Shown: piece by piece, positions 12,320 to 22,422 of the stretch
Layout: the number at the start of each line of letters is the position of its first letter
Position numbering within the stretch: the stretch's first letter is position 1
Source: Panulirus ornatus
Lineage: Eukaryota > Arthropoda > Malacostraca > Decapoda > Palinuridae
Assembly: GCF_036320965.1 (NCBI RefSeq)
Contig: NC_092225.1
Span: 56,883,424-56,947,423 of the forward strand
Reading direction: 5' to 3'
DNA length: 64,000 nt
Notes under the pieces: model-generated
Databases searched by the model: none
What the model saw: only the letters and a program-made list of their open reading frames with translations
What the model was told of the DNA's origin: nothing
Program-made: the position numbers and the translations under genes

Positions 12320-13190
12320 TCTGTAGTGAAAGGATTTGCTTAACTATGTATGACGTTCATGGCTTCACTGTCTGCATCGATGACGTTTACAAAACAAAAG
12401 AAAATATATCTAGTTTTGCCTGTATAAGTCTTCATCCCACGTGACTCATGAAACTGGTTCAAAAGTTGTATCTTATCTACCATGGTTTCCATGCTCATCG
12501 ATAAGAGCACAGTGTCGTCCATAAGGACAGGTGCCACCATGCCAAGAAGCCATCCATACCACAATTTTGCTTGAGTGATTCAATTAAGTCATTTACAAAG
12601 ATCATAAAAAACAGGTCTGATGTGGGGGAAACCTTAGTGTATGCTTAGAGAAGCAGTGATTATAACCATTGCAGTGCTCACAATACAGTTAGTGGTGGTC
12701 TTATAGCAGCTATATCCAACAACATATTCCCACCTCACCCTAGACACTTTACGACATACAACATAACATCGCGAGGTACTTTGTCGTAAGCTTGCGGGAT
12801 GTCAGTAAAGGTAACGTACAATTTATCATCTCGCTCCGTCACACAGCTAACGCAATGTCACTTACTAGATGTTCAGTACAGCCTCTCCTCGCTTGGCTGC
12901 CAGCCTGTTCACCCAAGGGGTAAAACCATCGGTTTAACCTGACGCAAATCACTCTATCACTGAGCTTATTGATGCTGTGTGATTAGACACTAAGGCACGT
13001 GTGCCTCGCTGGAACACCGTAAAATAAACCTCACTGGCAAGCGGCGGACATAAACGTACAGTTCAACAACACTGTTGTCAGACACCATCCAGGGAGCTGG
13101 TAACAACTTCAATGAACCAGGCGATACACCATCGGCCCCGCTGGCCTTATTGCACCTCAGTTTTATGATCAGCTCAGACACCTGAGAGTG
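12320..13190 (-). pseudogene. Non-LTR reverse transcriptase relic (LINE-A)
   Basis: Reading the minus strand from 13181 downward, the fragments fall in reverse transcriptase order. First is LRCNKASGADGVSPGSLKLL, the fingers block that usually reads KSSGADGI. Near 12840-12770 comes KLYVTFTDIPQAYDKVPRDV, matching the motif A block FxDxxKAYDxVPR. Near 12630-12570 comes LFFMIFVNDLIESLKQNCGM, the segment before motif C. Near 12520-12430 comes VLMDDTVLLSMSMETMVDKI, matching the motif C box (MADDT in relatives) and followed by a GMKT-like thumb start. Several frameshifts and stops separate the pieces, and motif C reads MDDT with the double Asp kept. This family differs from the LINE-B copies elsewhere in the window. 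No endonuclease was seen. The precise clade is undetermined. Confidence 0.82.
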
Positions 13191-13320
13191 GAGGTTACTG
13201 GATCATCCAACACCGGGCGTGGAAACATCGTTGTTTAATGAGACAACATCGAGTTCACGAACGTCGGGAGGTTTATATAATCGTTCAAAATTGTCTTGAA
13301 ACTCCTCATCTGAGGATGGT

Positions 13321-13480
13321 GAGGCGGTGTGAGGCGTGTGGTTCACTCCGCCACCTCAGCTGGCGGTGTGAGGCGTGTGGTTCACTCCGCCACCCCAACT
13401 GGCGGTGTGAGGCGTGTGGTTCACTCCGCCACCCCAGCTGGCGGTGTGAGGCTTGTGGTTCACCCCGCCACCCCAACTGA
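13321..13480. repeat. Minisatellite, 39 bp unit, ~4 copies
   Basis: Each unit starts GGCGGTGTGAGGC and ends near TCACTCCGCCACC. GGCGG-T-GTG at the start can pair with CAC-T-CCGCC at the end. 39 is divisible by 3, so the unit reads as a 13-residue repeat (RCEACGSLRHP...), which creates a spurious frame. Confidence 0.93.
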
Positions 13481-14002
13481 CACATAGAGCACCAGCTATA
13501 ACCCACTCAGAAGGCGCCATCACTCCAACCTGATCAACATGCATTTAATAAGCTTTGTCTGTTGGCTGTCAGATAGCTCTGGCTCACGCTGAGCTCTTCG
13601 AAAACAAACTTCTGGTATTCAAAGTCATCCCAGATCTGTATATAGCATGACCATTTCTACGCGGGTGTGGCACTCCGTAATCTTGCCCACTCTAACGTAC
13701 ATCAAAGACTCGTTATTACTCTCTCCTGAATTAGCTTCAGCTTAACAACTATTTTGATCTACTTAACTGGTAAGCTTTATAGCCTGACAGTAAAGTGCAG
13801 CGGTCAAATGCTTCTCAACAGCTAATGGAAAAGCCTGTCTGCTTATGTTTGCTGCCAGAAAACAGAGATAAAATCATCGATGCAAATTGCTTACTCGCCC
13901 TCAATATGTTGTGTTTGAATCTAAGGAGAGTGTTATCGTGTTAGTAAGAAGTGATGAAAGGATGTTAAACTCAGCAACAATACAAGGTGGTTCAGGAGAA
14001 TC
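13481..14002. other. Unannotated DNA, no gene recognised
   Basis: No repeat family or coding signature was recognised. Confidence 0.5.

Positions 14003-14081
<79 letters not shown>
14003..14081. repeat. (TA)n microsatellite
   Basis: About 38 TA units with one early slip (TATAATATAT). Confidence 0.95.
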
Positions 14082-14083
<2 letters not shown>

Positions 14084-15336
14084 TCTCAGCTCCAGCCGTT
14101 CAAATATGCATTTATGTTTGGAATCGCTATGCATGTATGCTTTTCATCGTTCTCTTATACAATCGTGGGGCAAAATGCTATGATGGTTGTACTGGAATGA
14201 ATGTATTGTGCTTGTAACAGACTTCAGAATTATACAAATTCTTGTAAGTCTATTGGAACCTAGGGGTGTTATACGTAGGGTAAGTCTTAAACGTTCCAAA
14301 AAGAGTCTCAAATACACTGAAAAGCTGTTTCATTTCTACAAAAAACTAAATACTATGATATAATTGGAGATATACTAATACCATACAATCCACACCAGTT
14401 TATCAAGGCCTTAACTTCTTCAAGATAATAGAACAACACAGTTAAATGCCCAGGCAGAATTAACAAATGGCATATCAAAGAATAAATATCTTTATTTTCT
14501 TTTCTTCGTAAGGAAATTAACCAACTAAAATCAGTCTACAATGACCTTAACACTGTTAGTCATCGTAGCACTACAGTGCACCAAGTGAAACCTTATCATG
14601 CTTAAAATCCTCATCGCGAGTGTGTGCTCTGCATCAGCGACACTGGCTGAAAGTCCTCCATTACCCAACATGCCCCACGTAGTGGCAGACGAAGGTATCC
14701 AGGGGGCGGGCCTGCGTGTGTAGTAGTATCATACTGGTCCCCGAAACTGTTGACTCGGTGATCGGTATAGTATACTGAAGTTGGCCTAGTGCTCAATGGC
14801 CTCTATCCGCCACGGGTGCATCCATGTAGAGAAAATAAGAACATAAGAGACTATGATAAGGGCTCGGAATGTGGAAAATGAAGCACACATGGGGTGTATG
14901 TAATCAAAGATCTCATAAAGGAGTCTGATTCATCACGTCGCTATTCTTGATGAAGTAGAGATTTCCTGTTCCAGGTGCATAGTTACTGTGGAGGAGGAAA
15001 AGTCATTTAAGATGAGCAGCTCCTCCGTCAGTTGTTGATGGCTGGGGGTCAGCCCATGACACTAATAAATATTCTGAGGATTATCAAAAGAGTGAAAGTT
15101 CATCTTTTCAAAAAGTTATTTCAGTTGAAGTCTATATCCCCAACACGTGCTTCCTTAAGGCGCTCAAACATTTTCATTTCCAGCCTTCCTCTTCAGTTTC
15201 TTCATCGTTCGTCATAATCCACAACTTCTTGCTATACGACATTACACGTGTGATCTCCCCCAGGTCTGGGGTTAGCAACATCTCTTATCCTCGTGGAAAA
15301 ACATAAGCTAGTTTCATCTCCGCTCACGGTACTACG
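14082..15336. other. Unannotated DNA, no gene recognised
   Basis: AT-moderate sequence with frames no longer than about 60 codons on either strand. Nothing identifiable. Confidence 0.5.
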
Positions 15337-15366
15337 TTTTTTTTTTTTTTTTGAGTTACGGGCAGG

Positions 15367-15445
<79 letters not shown>
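15337..15445. repeat. Poly-T run and (GA)n microsatellite
   Basis: T16 at 15337-15352, a short spacer, then GA dinucleotides at 15371-15445. Confidence 0.95.
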
Positions 15446-15447
<2 letters not shown>

Positions 15448-15612
15448 CACTGACGACACTCGCTAGAATATTCAAAAGACTCGGGCAACTTTCGTACGTA
15501 TCAACATCCCTGACTTGATCTTCAAGGTGCTGTCAGAACGTACAAGAGCTATTAGGAATCCTGGGCCGAAATCGCTTAATATTTTTGGGGGTTGGAAGCT
15601 CAGGGGGCGTGG

Positions 15613-15615
15613 CTC

Positions 15616-15685
<70 letters not shown>
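15613..15685. repeat. (CT)n microsatellite
   Basis: CT dinucleotides with one early CCC interruption. They lie in inverted orientation to the GA tract at 15371-15445. Confidence 0.95.
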
Positions 15686-15686
<1 letters not shown>

Positions 15687-15737
15687 AACCCTATGGTCAC
15701 CTGTTCGAATGCAAGATCCAGATTCTTTACGCCTGTG

Positions 15738-15812
15738 AAGCCGTGGTGGCTTAGTGGTTTCAACACGGGTATATAAATCTTACAGTTCCCGGTTCGAGCA
15801 CCGCAACGAGAT
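15738..15812 (+). repeat. tRNA-like sequence, candidate SINE head
   Basis: TGGCTTAGTGG at 15747-15757 matches the Pol III A box (TRGYNNANNNG). GGTTCGAGCAC at 15791-15801 nearly matches the B box (GGTTCGANNCC). Their starts are 44 nt apart, as in tRNA genes. The 5' GCCGTGG has no matching 3' acceptor strand, so this is not a working tRNA. It looks like the tRNA-derived head of a SINE or a tRNA pseudogene. The 3' body was not delimited. Confidence 0.55.
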
Positions 15813-15954
15813 AACTTCCAGGTCTCTGGTGGATAACAGCCTAAAATAATAACGGGGATCATACGTACTCATTGAAAATACATGGCAACATTGAGTCGAA
15901 CATTTCTCTCGATAACATTTCCTTGAAACAATGACGAACTCAGACAGGCAGCCT

Positions 15955-16600
15955 GGCCACCCCTGCCCGTCACACATCCCTGCCCGTCACACATCCCTGC
16001 CCGTCTCACATCCCTGCCCGTCTCACATCCCTGCCCGTCTCACATCCCTGCCCATCTCATCCCTGACCGTCACACATCCCAGCCCGTCTCACATCCCTGC
16101 CCGTCACACATCCCTGCCCGTCTCACATCCCTGCCCGTCTCACATCCCTGCCCGTCTCACATCCCTGCCCGTCTCACATCCCTGCCCGTCTCACATCCCT
16201 GCCCGTCACACATCCCTTGCCCATCACACATCCCTGCTTCACACATGCCCGCCCGTCTCACATCCCTATCCGTCACACATCCCTGCCCGTCACACATCCT
16301 TGCTCGTCACACATCCCTGCCCGTCTCACATCCCTGCCCGTCTCACATCCCTGCCCGTCACACATCCCTGCCCGTCACACATCTCTGCCCGTCTCACATC
16401 CCTGCCCGTCACACATCCCTGCCCGTCTCACATCCCTGCCCGTCTCACATCCCTGCCCGTCTCACATCCCTGCCCGTCTCACATCCCTGCCCGTCATACA
16501 TCCCTGCCCGTCACACATCCCTGCCCGTCTCACATCCCTACCTGTCACACATCTCTGCCTGTCACACATCCCTGCCCATCTCACATCCCTGCCTGTCTCG
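15955..16600. repeat. Minisatellite, 17 bp unit, ~37 copies
   Basis: The unit is CCCTGCCCGTCACACAT, alternating with a CCCTGCCCGTCTCACAT variant. Because 17 is not divisible by 3, all plus frames cycle through the same 17-residue pattern rich in H, P and S. This explains three overlapping open frames of up to 224 codons here. Confidence 0.97.
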
Positions 16601-16955
16601 AATGAGTCTCATAGACCTCTCACCACCCATCACCAAGACAACAGACGGGCACCGACGTTACCAGGCACAATAACAGGACCTTCTTCTGACGGAGCATTTC
16701 ACTGCCGCCTCCAACAAGATCTCTTCGATTTATTAGGGCTGTAAAGAGAGAATAAATGGATCCTGTCGCCCGACAACATCACCAGGAGGAACTTGATACG
16801 ATAACTACAGAGGAGTCATTAAGCTGGTGAACTTTTCAGCCCGACCTGAGGTGATCATACAGACGGGTTTTATGGCCTCCTACAACCGTGTGCGGCACCA
16901 ACTGCCAGAATAATGCTGGTCCTCTCTTGATGTGTTCGTCTGCCACTCTGTGCAC

Positions 16956-16957
<2 letters not shown>
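16601..16957. other. Unannotated DNA
   Basis: No repeat or gene recognised between the 17 bp array and the GT tract. Confidence 0.5.
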
Positions 16958-16993
<36 letters not shown>

Positions 16994-17069
16994 GGTCTAG
17001 TTTTTCTTCGTCTTCGAGGTGAATGGGACTGAATTGATTATCGTAAATGTCGTGTAACTAGGTATCTGT

Positions 17070-17144
<75 letters not shown>
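16958..17144. repeat. (GT)n and (GA)n microsatellites
   Basis: GT dinucleotides at 16958-16991 and GA dinucleotides at about 17071-17144, with about 80 bp of unremarkable sequence between. Confidence 0.95.
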
Positions 17145-17145
<1 letters not shown>

Positions 17146-17185
17146 GTAGGAATAAATGGTTTCATTTCATTATTCTACTCCCTCT

Positions 17186-17447
17186 GACCTGCACAGTGTT
17201 GTCCACTGATCTGGCCAGTGTTGCCCCGCTGGCGTAGACAGTGTTGCCCATCTGACGTGGACAGTGTTGCCCGTCTGACGTGGACAGTGTTGCCCATCTG
17301 ACGTGGACAGTGTTGCCCATCTGACGTGGACAGTGTTGCCCATCTGACGTGGACAGTGTTGCCCGTCTGACATGGAGAGTGTTGCCTGTCTGACGTGGAC
17401 AGTGTTGCCCGTCTGACGTGGACAGTGTTGCCCGGCTGACATGTGAG
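17186..17447. repeat. Minisatellite, 23 bp unit, ~11 copies
   Basis: The repeated core is CAGTGTTGCCCATCTGACG plus TGGA. Again the unit is not divisible by 3, so minus-strand open frames (up to 161 codons) are repeat artefacts with a 23-residue period. Confidence 0.95.
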
Positions 17448-17536
17448 GAGTTGTGTCCACTGTAGCGTATAGTCTTGACGGCCGACCTCCAGTGTGACCG
17501 GCTCTTGTTCAGTACAGAAGGATCTGGTCTCCATGT

Positions 17537-17539
<3 letters not shown>

Positions 17540-17606
<67 letters not shown>
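17540..17606. repeat. (GA)n microsatellite
   Basis: Uninterrupted GA dinucleotides. Confidence 0.95.
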
Positions 17607-17608
<2 letters not shown>

Positions 17609-17888
17609 GTAAAAGCCACATGCCCTTCTCTGTTTAACGAGCCTCATCCTCTCCCCGTGTGTATAACGAGGACCTTTTGTGCCTTTGTGATCTTAGGTCT
17701 GCCTCGTTAAGCCTCACTTTAATTAATGGAGCATCTGCTGAGGCCTGTTAGTGACAGTCATTGCCACTGCGAGCCTTGAGTGGTCGCGTCTCTTCTGGCT
17801 GGTTAATTACAGGATCTGAATAACTCTGGAATGAGGTCTCTCAGCCTCAGGGTTGTATATATATCTATATCTATCTATCTATCTACAG
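17607..17888. other. Unannotated DNA ending in an (ATCT)n run
   Basis: No gene recognised. A short ATCT run lies at about 17862-17885, immediately before the Penelope-like tail. Confidence 0.5.
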
Positions 17889-18095
17889 CTAGTACGCCAT
17901 TTGGTAAACGTGTTCACCAAATGGCGTCCTAGTTACGTCCCTTCGTTGTATATCAACTGGCTGTTATATTTCTCTCTTGTGTCTCCCCTGATGATGTGGA
18001 TTATTACACGAAAGTGCACTTGGGAACTTATCGCGTTTCATTTTCCCCGTGGACGCATAGGAATATATTTGATCTCGCGCAAAATTGTGATCCTT

Positions 18096-18104
<9 letters not shown>
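17889..18104 (+). mobile_element. Penelope-like element tail, copy 1
   Basis: This 216 bp sequence recurs at 46793-46985 (minus) and 56068-56222 (plus). Shared landmarks are ACCAAATGGCGTCCTAG, TATATCAACTG, CCCCTGATGATGTG, CACGAAAGTGCACTTGGGAA and CCCCGTGGAC. The copy at 46793 is continuous with a GIY-YIG endonuclease reading frame typical of Penelope-like retroelements, so these are non-coding tails of that family. This copy begins with an 11 bp inverted repeat, CGCCATTTGGT at 17895-17905 and ACCAAATGGCG at 17916-17926. It runs directly into a TA tract. Confidence 0.8.
17984..18025 (+). ncRNA. Candidate hammerhead ribozyme, copy 1
   Basis: The core elements are in hammerhead order. TCCC (17984-17987) precedes CTGATGA (17988-17994). 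A possible stem II follows, with GTG pairing CAC around a loop, then GAAA (18010-18013). AGTGCACT then allows a 2 bp stem III with a TGCA loop, followed by T and GGGA, which can pair with TCCC as stem I. Hammerhead motifs with very short stem III are known from Penelope-like elements. Odd points are an unpaired T after CTGATGA and a short visible stem I, so activity is unproven. Confidence 0.5.

Positions 18105-18167
<63 letters not shown>
18099..18167. repeat. (TA)n followed by T17
   Basis: The TA tract (to 18150) and the poly-T run join a plus-strand Penelope-like tail to a minus-strand LINE-B tail. The T17 is the complement of a LINE poly-A tail. Confidence 0.93.
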
Positions 18168-18873
18168 GCTTTGTCGCTGTCTCCCGCGTTTGCGAGGTAG
18201 CGCAAGGAAACAGACGAAAGAAATGGCCCAACCCACCCCCATACACATGCCTTGATTCAATCCACTGACAGCACGTCAAACCCGGTATACCACATCGCTC
18301 CAATTCACTCTATTCTTTGCCCTCCTTTCACCCTCCTGCATGTTCAGGCCCCGATCACACAAAATCTTTTTCACTCCATCTTTCCACCTCCAATTTGGTC
18401 TCCCTCTTCTCCTCGTTCCCTCCACCTCCGACACATATATCCTCTTGGTCAATCTTTCCTCACTCATTCTCTCCATGTGACCAAACCATTTCAAAACACC
18501 CTCTTCTGCTCTCTCAACCACGCTCTTTTTATTTCCACACATCTCTCTTACCCTTACGTTACTTACTCGATCAAACCACCTCACACCACACATTGTCCTC
18601 AAACATCTCATTTCCAGCACATCCATCCTCCTGCGCACAACTCTATCCATAGTCCACGCCTCGCAACCATACAACATTGTTGGAACCACTATTCCTTCAA
18701 ACATACCCATTTTTGCTTTCCGAGATAATGTTCTCGACTTCCACACATTCTTCAAGGCCTCCAGAATTTTCGCCCCCTCCCCCACCCTATGATCCACTTC
18801 CGCTTCCATGGTTCCATCCGCTGCCAGATCCACTCCCAGATATCTAAAACACTTCACTTCCTCCAGTTTTTCT

Positions 18874-18878
<5 letters not shown>
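18168..18878 (-). mobile_element. LINE-B, 5'-truncated copy 1
   Basis: On minus, an uninterrupted frame runs from the TA tract through GEKLEEVKCFRYLGVDLAAD, TMLYGCEAW, VLKWFGHMERMSEERLTKR and RRRGRPNWRWKDGVK to VVYRV. This is the C-terminal region that follows the reverse transcriptase palm in this non-LTR family. It is almost the same, base for base, as the matching part of the copy at 59946-61320, so both are probably recent insertions. The palm motifs are absent (5' truncation). The 3' end carries the family tail CGCTACCTCGCAAACGCGGG (minus strand). Most of the long 3' untranslated stretch seen in other copies is missing between about 18240 and 18250. Confidence 0.9.

Positions 18879-18938
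<60 letters not shown>
18877..18938. repeat. (TA)n(GT)n compound microsatellite
   Basis: TA dinucleotides to about 18913, then GT dinucleotides. Confidence 0.95.
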
Positions 18939-18944
18939 ATATAT

Positions 18945-19165
18945 CTTCTTGCCTTTCCTGTCTTGGGAAGACAACAGCTGGAGCAGACGACAGGGTCTAT
19001 AAGGAAAAATCCTCTCTTGGCTCCTTCTTCGCTTCCTCCTGGGCAGAATGTGATGATACGAGAAAGGAGGATTTCCATCCTCCTTACACCATCCATCTTA
19101 AGTCGTCTTTAACGACACGTAGGAGATGTGTGAGTAGTACTCTTTCTACTCCTTTCTACAAGCGA
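18945..19165 (-). repeat. Interspersed repeat R, divergent copy 1
   Basis: Read on minus, the landmarks CCTACGTGTCGTTAAAGACG, GGAAATCCTCCTTTCTCG, AGAAGGAGCCAAGAGAGGAT and AGACAGGAAAGGCAAGAAGA match, in order, those of the plus-strand copies at 33185 and 59682. This copy is the most diverged. No coding frame. Probably a SINE-like element. Confidence 0.6.
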
Positions 19166-19166
19166 A

Positions 19167-19205
19167 GGTTTATATATAACTGATCTTTGTAGTTATATAT
19201 AAACC
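19167..19205. repeat. Perfect 15 bp inverted repeat, 9 nt loop
   Basis: GGTTTATATATAACT and AGTTATATATAAACC flank GATCTTTGT. It sits exactly between repeat R and the 3' end of LINE-C. Confidence 0.9.
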
Positions 19206-21776
19206 CAGATTCCATTTATGGGGTTCCTGTGGCTTCAACTCTTCTTCTCTCACGTTGGAGGCTCCAGTCACGGACAAAGGCCCACATCAAGGCCGGGCCT
19301 TGATTTTGCAGGAAGTGACAAACTTTTCTTTTAAAACATGCCATGTCATACTTATTGGGAAACACATGAGAAGATAGAGAGTTCCAAAGCTTCGAAGTGC
19401 AGGGAAAGAAAGTTATCAAAGTGGCCTACCCTCGAGTTGCCAACGGCCACACAGTAATCATGTGACGCAGCAACTTGCCGAGTATTGCGTGGTCTAGCTA
19501 GTGGTGGGGACACACAAGCAGCCAGCTCTCGAAAGCAAAAACCAATGTAATATCTATGGAAGCAGGAAAGTGAGCCAACATTGCAGCTTTAGGCAAGAGG
19601 GTTAAGTTTGACGAGTTTATACGTCAGACCGCTTCCGACTCAACGCGATCAGGTAAGGATGCAGATCCATCAACTAACACAGAGACAGATCGGCTAGAGA
19701 GGAAGCTAGAGATATGAAGGAGTAAAGTGAGGGAGGGAAGTCAAAAGGGGGATGAGTTTAGTGATAAGACCCCGATGCTATACCCTGTCAAAACCTTTGG
19801 ACATCTCAAAAGCAGCTACACATGACTCTCCAAAATATTTCAGATAAGAAAGACTATCACCAATGGATCTTGCTTTGCGGAAGCCATACTGGTGTTCAGA
19901 GAAATGACTGCGTTTTGAGGAGTCTATGGATGTGGGAGTTGAGGAGGGATTACAGGACTGGATATGGTCGATGTCAAAGCAATAGGACATAGGACGATAG
20001 TTGGAGGAGTCAAACAGGTCACCCTTCTTAGGGATGGGATGTATCAACGCAAGTTTCCAAGGACAAGGAAAAGTGTTCATTCTAAAAGAAAAACGGAAGA
20101 GACGAACAGCACACTTGCAAGTTCAGAGGCGAACTCTTTCAGTACACGGTGATGGATGCCATCAGGACCATGAACCTTGCTTGCATCCAGAGAGAGAAGC
20201 GTTTTTCAGATAATCCGAAGAGAAATTACGGAAGGGGCTTAGGATTAGGAAGAAAAACATCAGAAAGAAAAAGTAAAGGGAAGGTAGACCGACAGAAGCT
20301 GTTAGCGATGCCCTCAGGTAAAGACCAGAAAGACCTATCAGTGGATAACGAAGAGAGGTTATCGCACTTCCTTTGAATAAAGGAACGCTTTGGGCAGTGA
20401 TAAAAGCTGAATGGGAGTCAGAGGAAGAAGAGATTTTGCTAAGCTCGATATACCTGATCCCTTGCCTGAATGGCCTCAGAACAGGAACGGCTGAACCCTG
20501 AATTGAAAGAAGAGGTCGTCTAAGAGGAAGAGGGAATAAATGATCCCATCCACGCTAGAATAACCTCTGCTGTGAGTTTGGTCGAGACAGAAGCATCGCC
20601 ACATAAGAGACAGTAATTCATCCAAGGAAAGTCAGAAAAGAAGTTACGTAAGTTCTCCAGTCAGCTTTGTTCAGGTGCCAGTATTCACGCTTAGAAGGGG
20701 CTGCTGCTGGGGGGAGGGATGTCGCTGAAATAGATACATTTACGCGAGTGTTATGAGATGAACCAAAGAGGGCGAGATTGTTTAGTTACAGCGAGATGAA
20801 GTAGATGTGAAAAACAGATACAGAATAAGAGGAGATTGGTCACAACGGTCACGATTATGGGTACGTTGGGATATAATTTGTTCTACACAAGTGAGAGTGA
20901 AGAACGTGAGGACTTTCATCCCTCCACCGTCCGCATGGGAGAAATTCAACCCTTCCCTATGGTGAACGCTGAAATCCCCGAAGTAGAGGATCTCACTTCC
21001 GGTAAGAGGATGTTACAGTTTCATGGCAGGAGTTCAGAAAGTCAAAGAAAGATATAAGAATTTTTGAACCGGGAGAGCAGTAGGCGAAACAGAAGAAAAG
21101 TGTGGTAGTAGAGAAACAGACCCTGAGGCACATAACATCAACGTTTGGACACTCAAGGTCTTGAGGCGCGGGCAACAGGTGTGTTGATGATGAAATAAGC
21201 ACAAACACCACCTACGAATCAGACTCGCGAGCGAAAATTATAATTAGACGGTCTTCAACAGAGGAGAGGTTACTAGAGAGACCATGAATGTTGCTATAGT
21301 GAGCAGAAAAAGAGGAAGGTTTGACAGAAAGGGAAAGGTCGTGGAAGGGGCCAGAGCCAGAGCCCTCTCTCTCATTAGCAGTAGAGTCAGGAAGAAACCC
21401 GGAGATTCTTACCACTCCAAGATCCCGGGGACGAGGGGCCATAGATTTGTTGGACTATCATGATTATGCTTAAAAATGTTGACAAGAGTATTTACGCGAA
21501 AAACACGAGATTTGAGTAGGTGTATGGAGCTGGTAAGGAGAAGATGGCTTGACTGGCCCGGTAGTCCCGTTTTAATGAGACAGAAAGTAAGACCAGCAAT
21601 CCTGACATGTAGAGTGTAAGATGGTTCCTGGACACCACCTTCGCGCTCCTCAGTCAGAACGGTAGTACCACCCTGGACGCCTGCTGTCAATCATGAACGT
21701 GAATGTTAGGAAGGTCAACGTCATAGAGAGATCTAGCAAACTTGGAATATGTCTCTGGACGACTGTGGACAATATC

Positions 21777-21847
<71 letters not shown>

Positions 21848-21960
21848 AGCCGAAGCCTTGTCTTAGTTTTTTTTTGAACTATGAAAGCAGATGGAGCAAT
21901 GAGTATCGAAACACGTACATTTAAAACCATAAGGGGGAAAAAACTACAGAGAAGTCCTCA
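19206..21960 (-). pseudogene. Jockey/CR1-like non-LTR retrotransposon (LINE-C), decayed
   Basis: Read on minus from high to low coordinates, fragments follow the layout of a Jockey/CR1-like ORF2. Near 21330-21240 is SSFSAHYSNIHGLSSNLSSV, the start of the AP-like endonuclease. Near 21200-21000 is FFCFAYCSPGSKILISFFDF, another endonuclease block. Near 20190 is LDASKVHGPDGIHHRVLKEF, the fingers block. At 20060-19780 is an open stretch with WKLALIHPIPKKGDLFDSSN, HQYGFRKARSIGDSLSYLKY and a motif A-like FEMSKGFDRV. Motif B and the YADD box are missing by deletion. The C-terminal block (LAACVSPPLARPRNTRQV, then SKLWNSLSSHVFPNKYD) resumes near 19530-19340. Many stops and frameshifts are present. Antisense frames here are not genes. 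The clade is inferred from motif style. Confidence 0.85.
21779..21844. repeat. (GA)n microsatellite
   Basis: Uninterrupted GA dinucleotides in the upstream part of LINE-C. Confidence 0.95.
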
Positions 21961-22380
21961 TACGCAAAGAAACAGACATGGTGCAAAAGATCGCCAAGGC
22001 AAAGAACAGCGAAGATAAAGAACCAGACATGGCCTGGTGCAGAATAATGCAAACAACAGAGAAGATAAAGGAAAGAACTAGAGGGAATAATGTTGAGGAG
22101 TCAGGAACACTGAGTGAAAGAGAAGACAAGCGGGTCCAGGCGAGGCCTATAGACTGTACGACCTTACATTTACCTCACTGTGGAACCTGAGGACAGCATG
22201 ATCGCCGACGCAAACCGTCGCTGGCTTCCAGGAGTGAGTTCGCCAGCCCAACATACACACAACGTACAAACTCCACCCGTGTAAGATCCACCTTTGTGAT
22301 CAAATAAGCACTGTGGCTCTGGACTCCAGATCAAACTGCCTCCTCAGACTAACAAGCAGTTCTGGCTGCCCCTGAACCAG

Positions 22381-22384
<4 letters not shown>
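21961..22384. other. Unannotated DNA, possibly upstream LINE-C sequence
   Basis: A minus frame at 21944-22129 is open for 61 codons but unrecognised. It could be decayed ORF1 of LINE-C or unrelated. Confidence 0.35.

Positions 22385-22420
<36 letters not shown>
22385..22420. repeat. (TA)n microsatellite
   Basis: About 18 TA units. Confidence 0.95.

Positions 22421-22422
<2 letters not shown>

Noticed and set aside
13238..13480. Cys-rich repeat protein (RCEACGSLRHP) as a zinc-binding domain
   Set aside because: Created by a 39 bp minisatellite with only about four copies. The Cys spacing is a by-product of the repeat.
15747..15801. Functional tRNA gene
   Set aside because: The A and B boxes are present, but the 5' and 3' acceptor strands do not pair.
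15931..16744. Three overlapping plus frames of 142-224 codons rich in H, P and S
   Set aside because: All three arise from the same 17 bp repeat cycling through frames.
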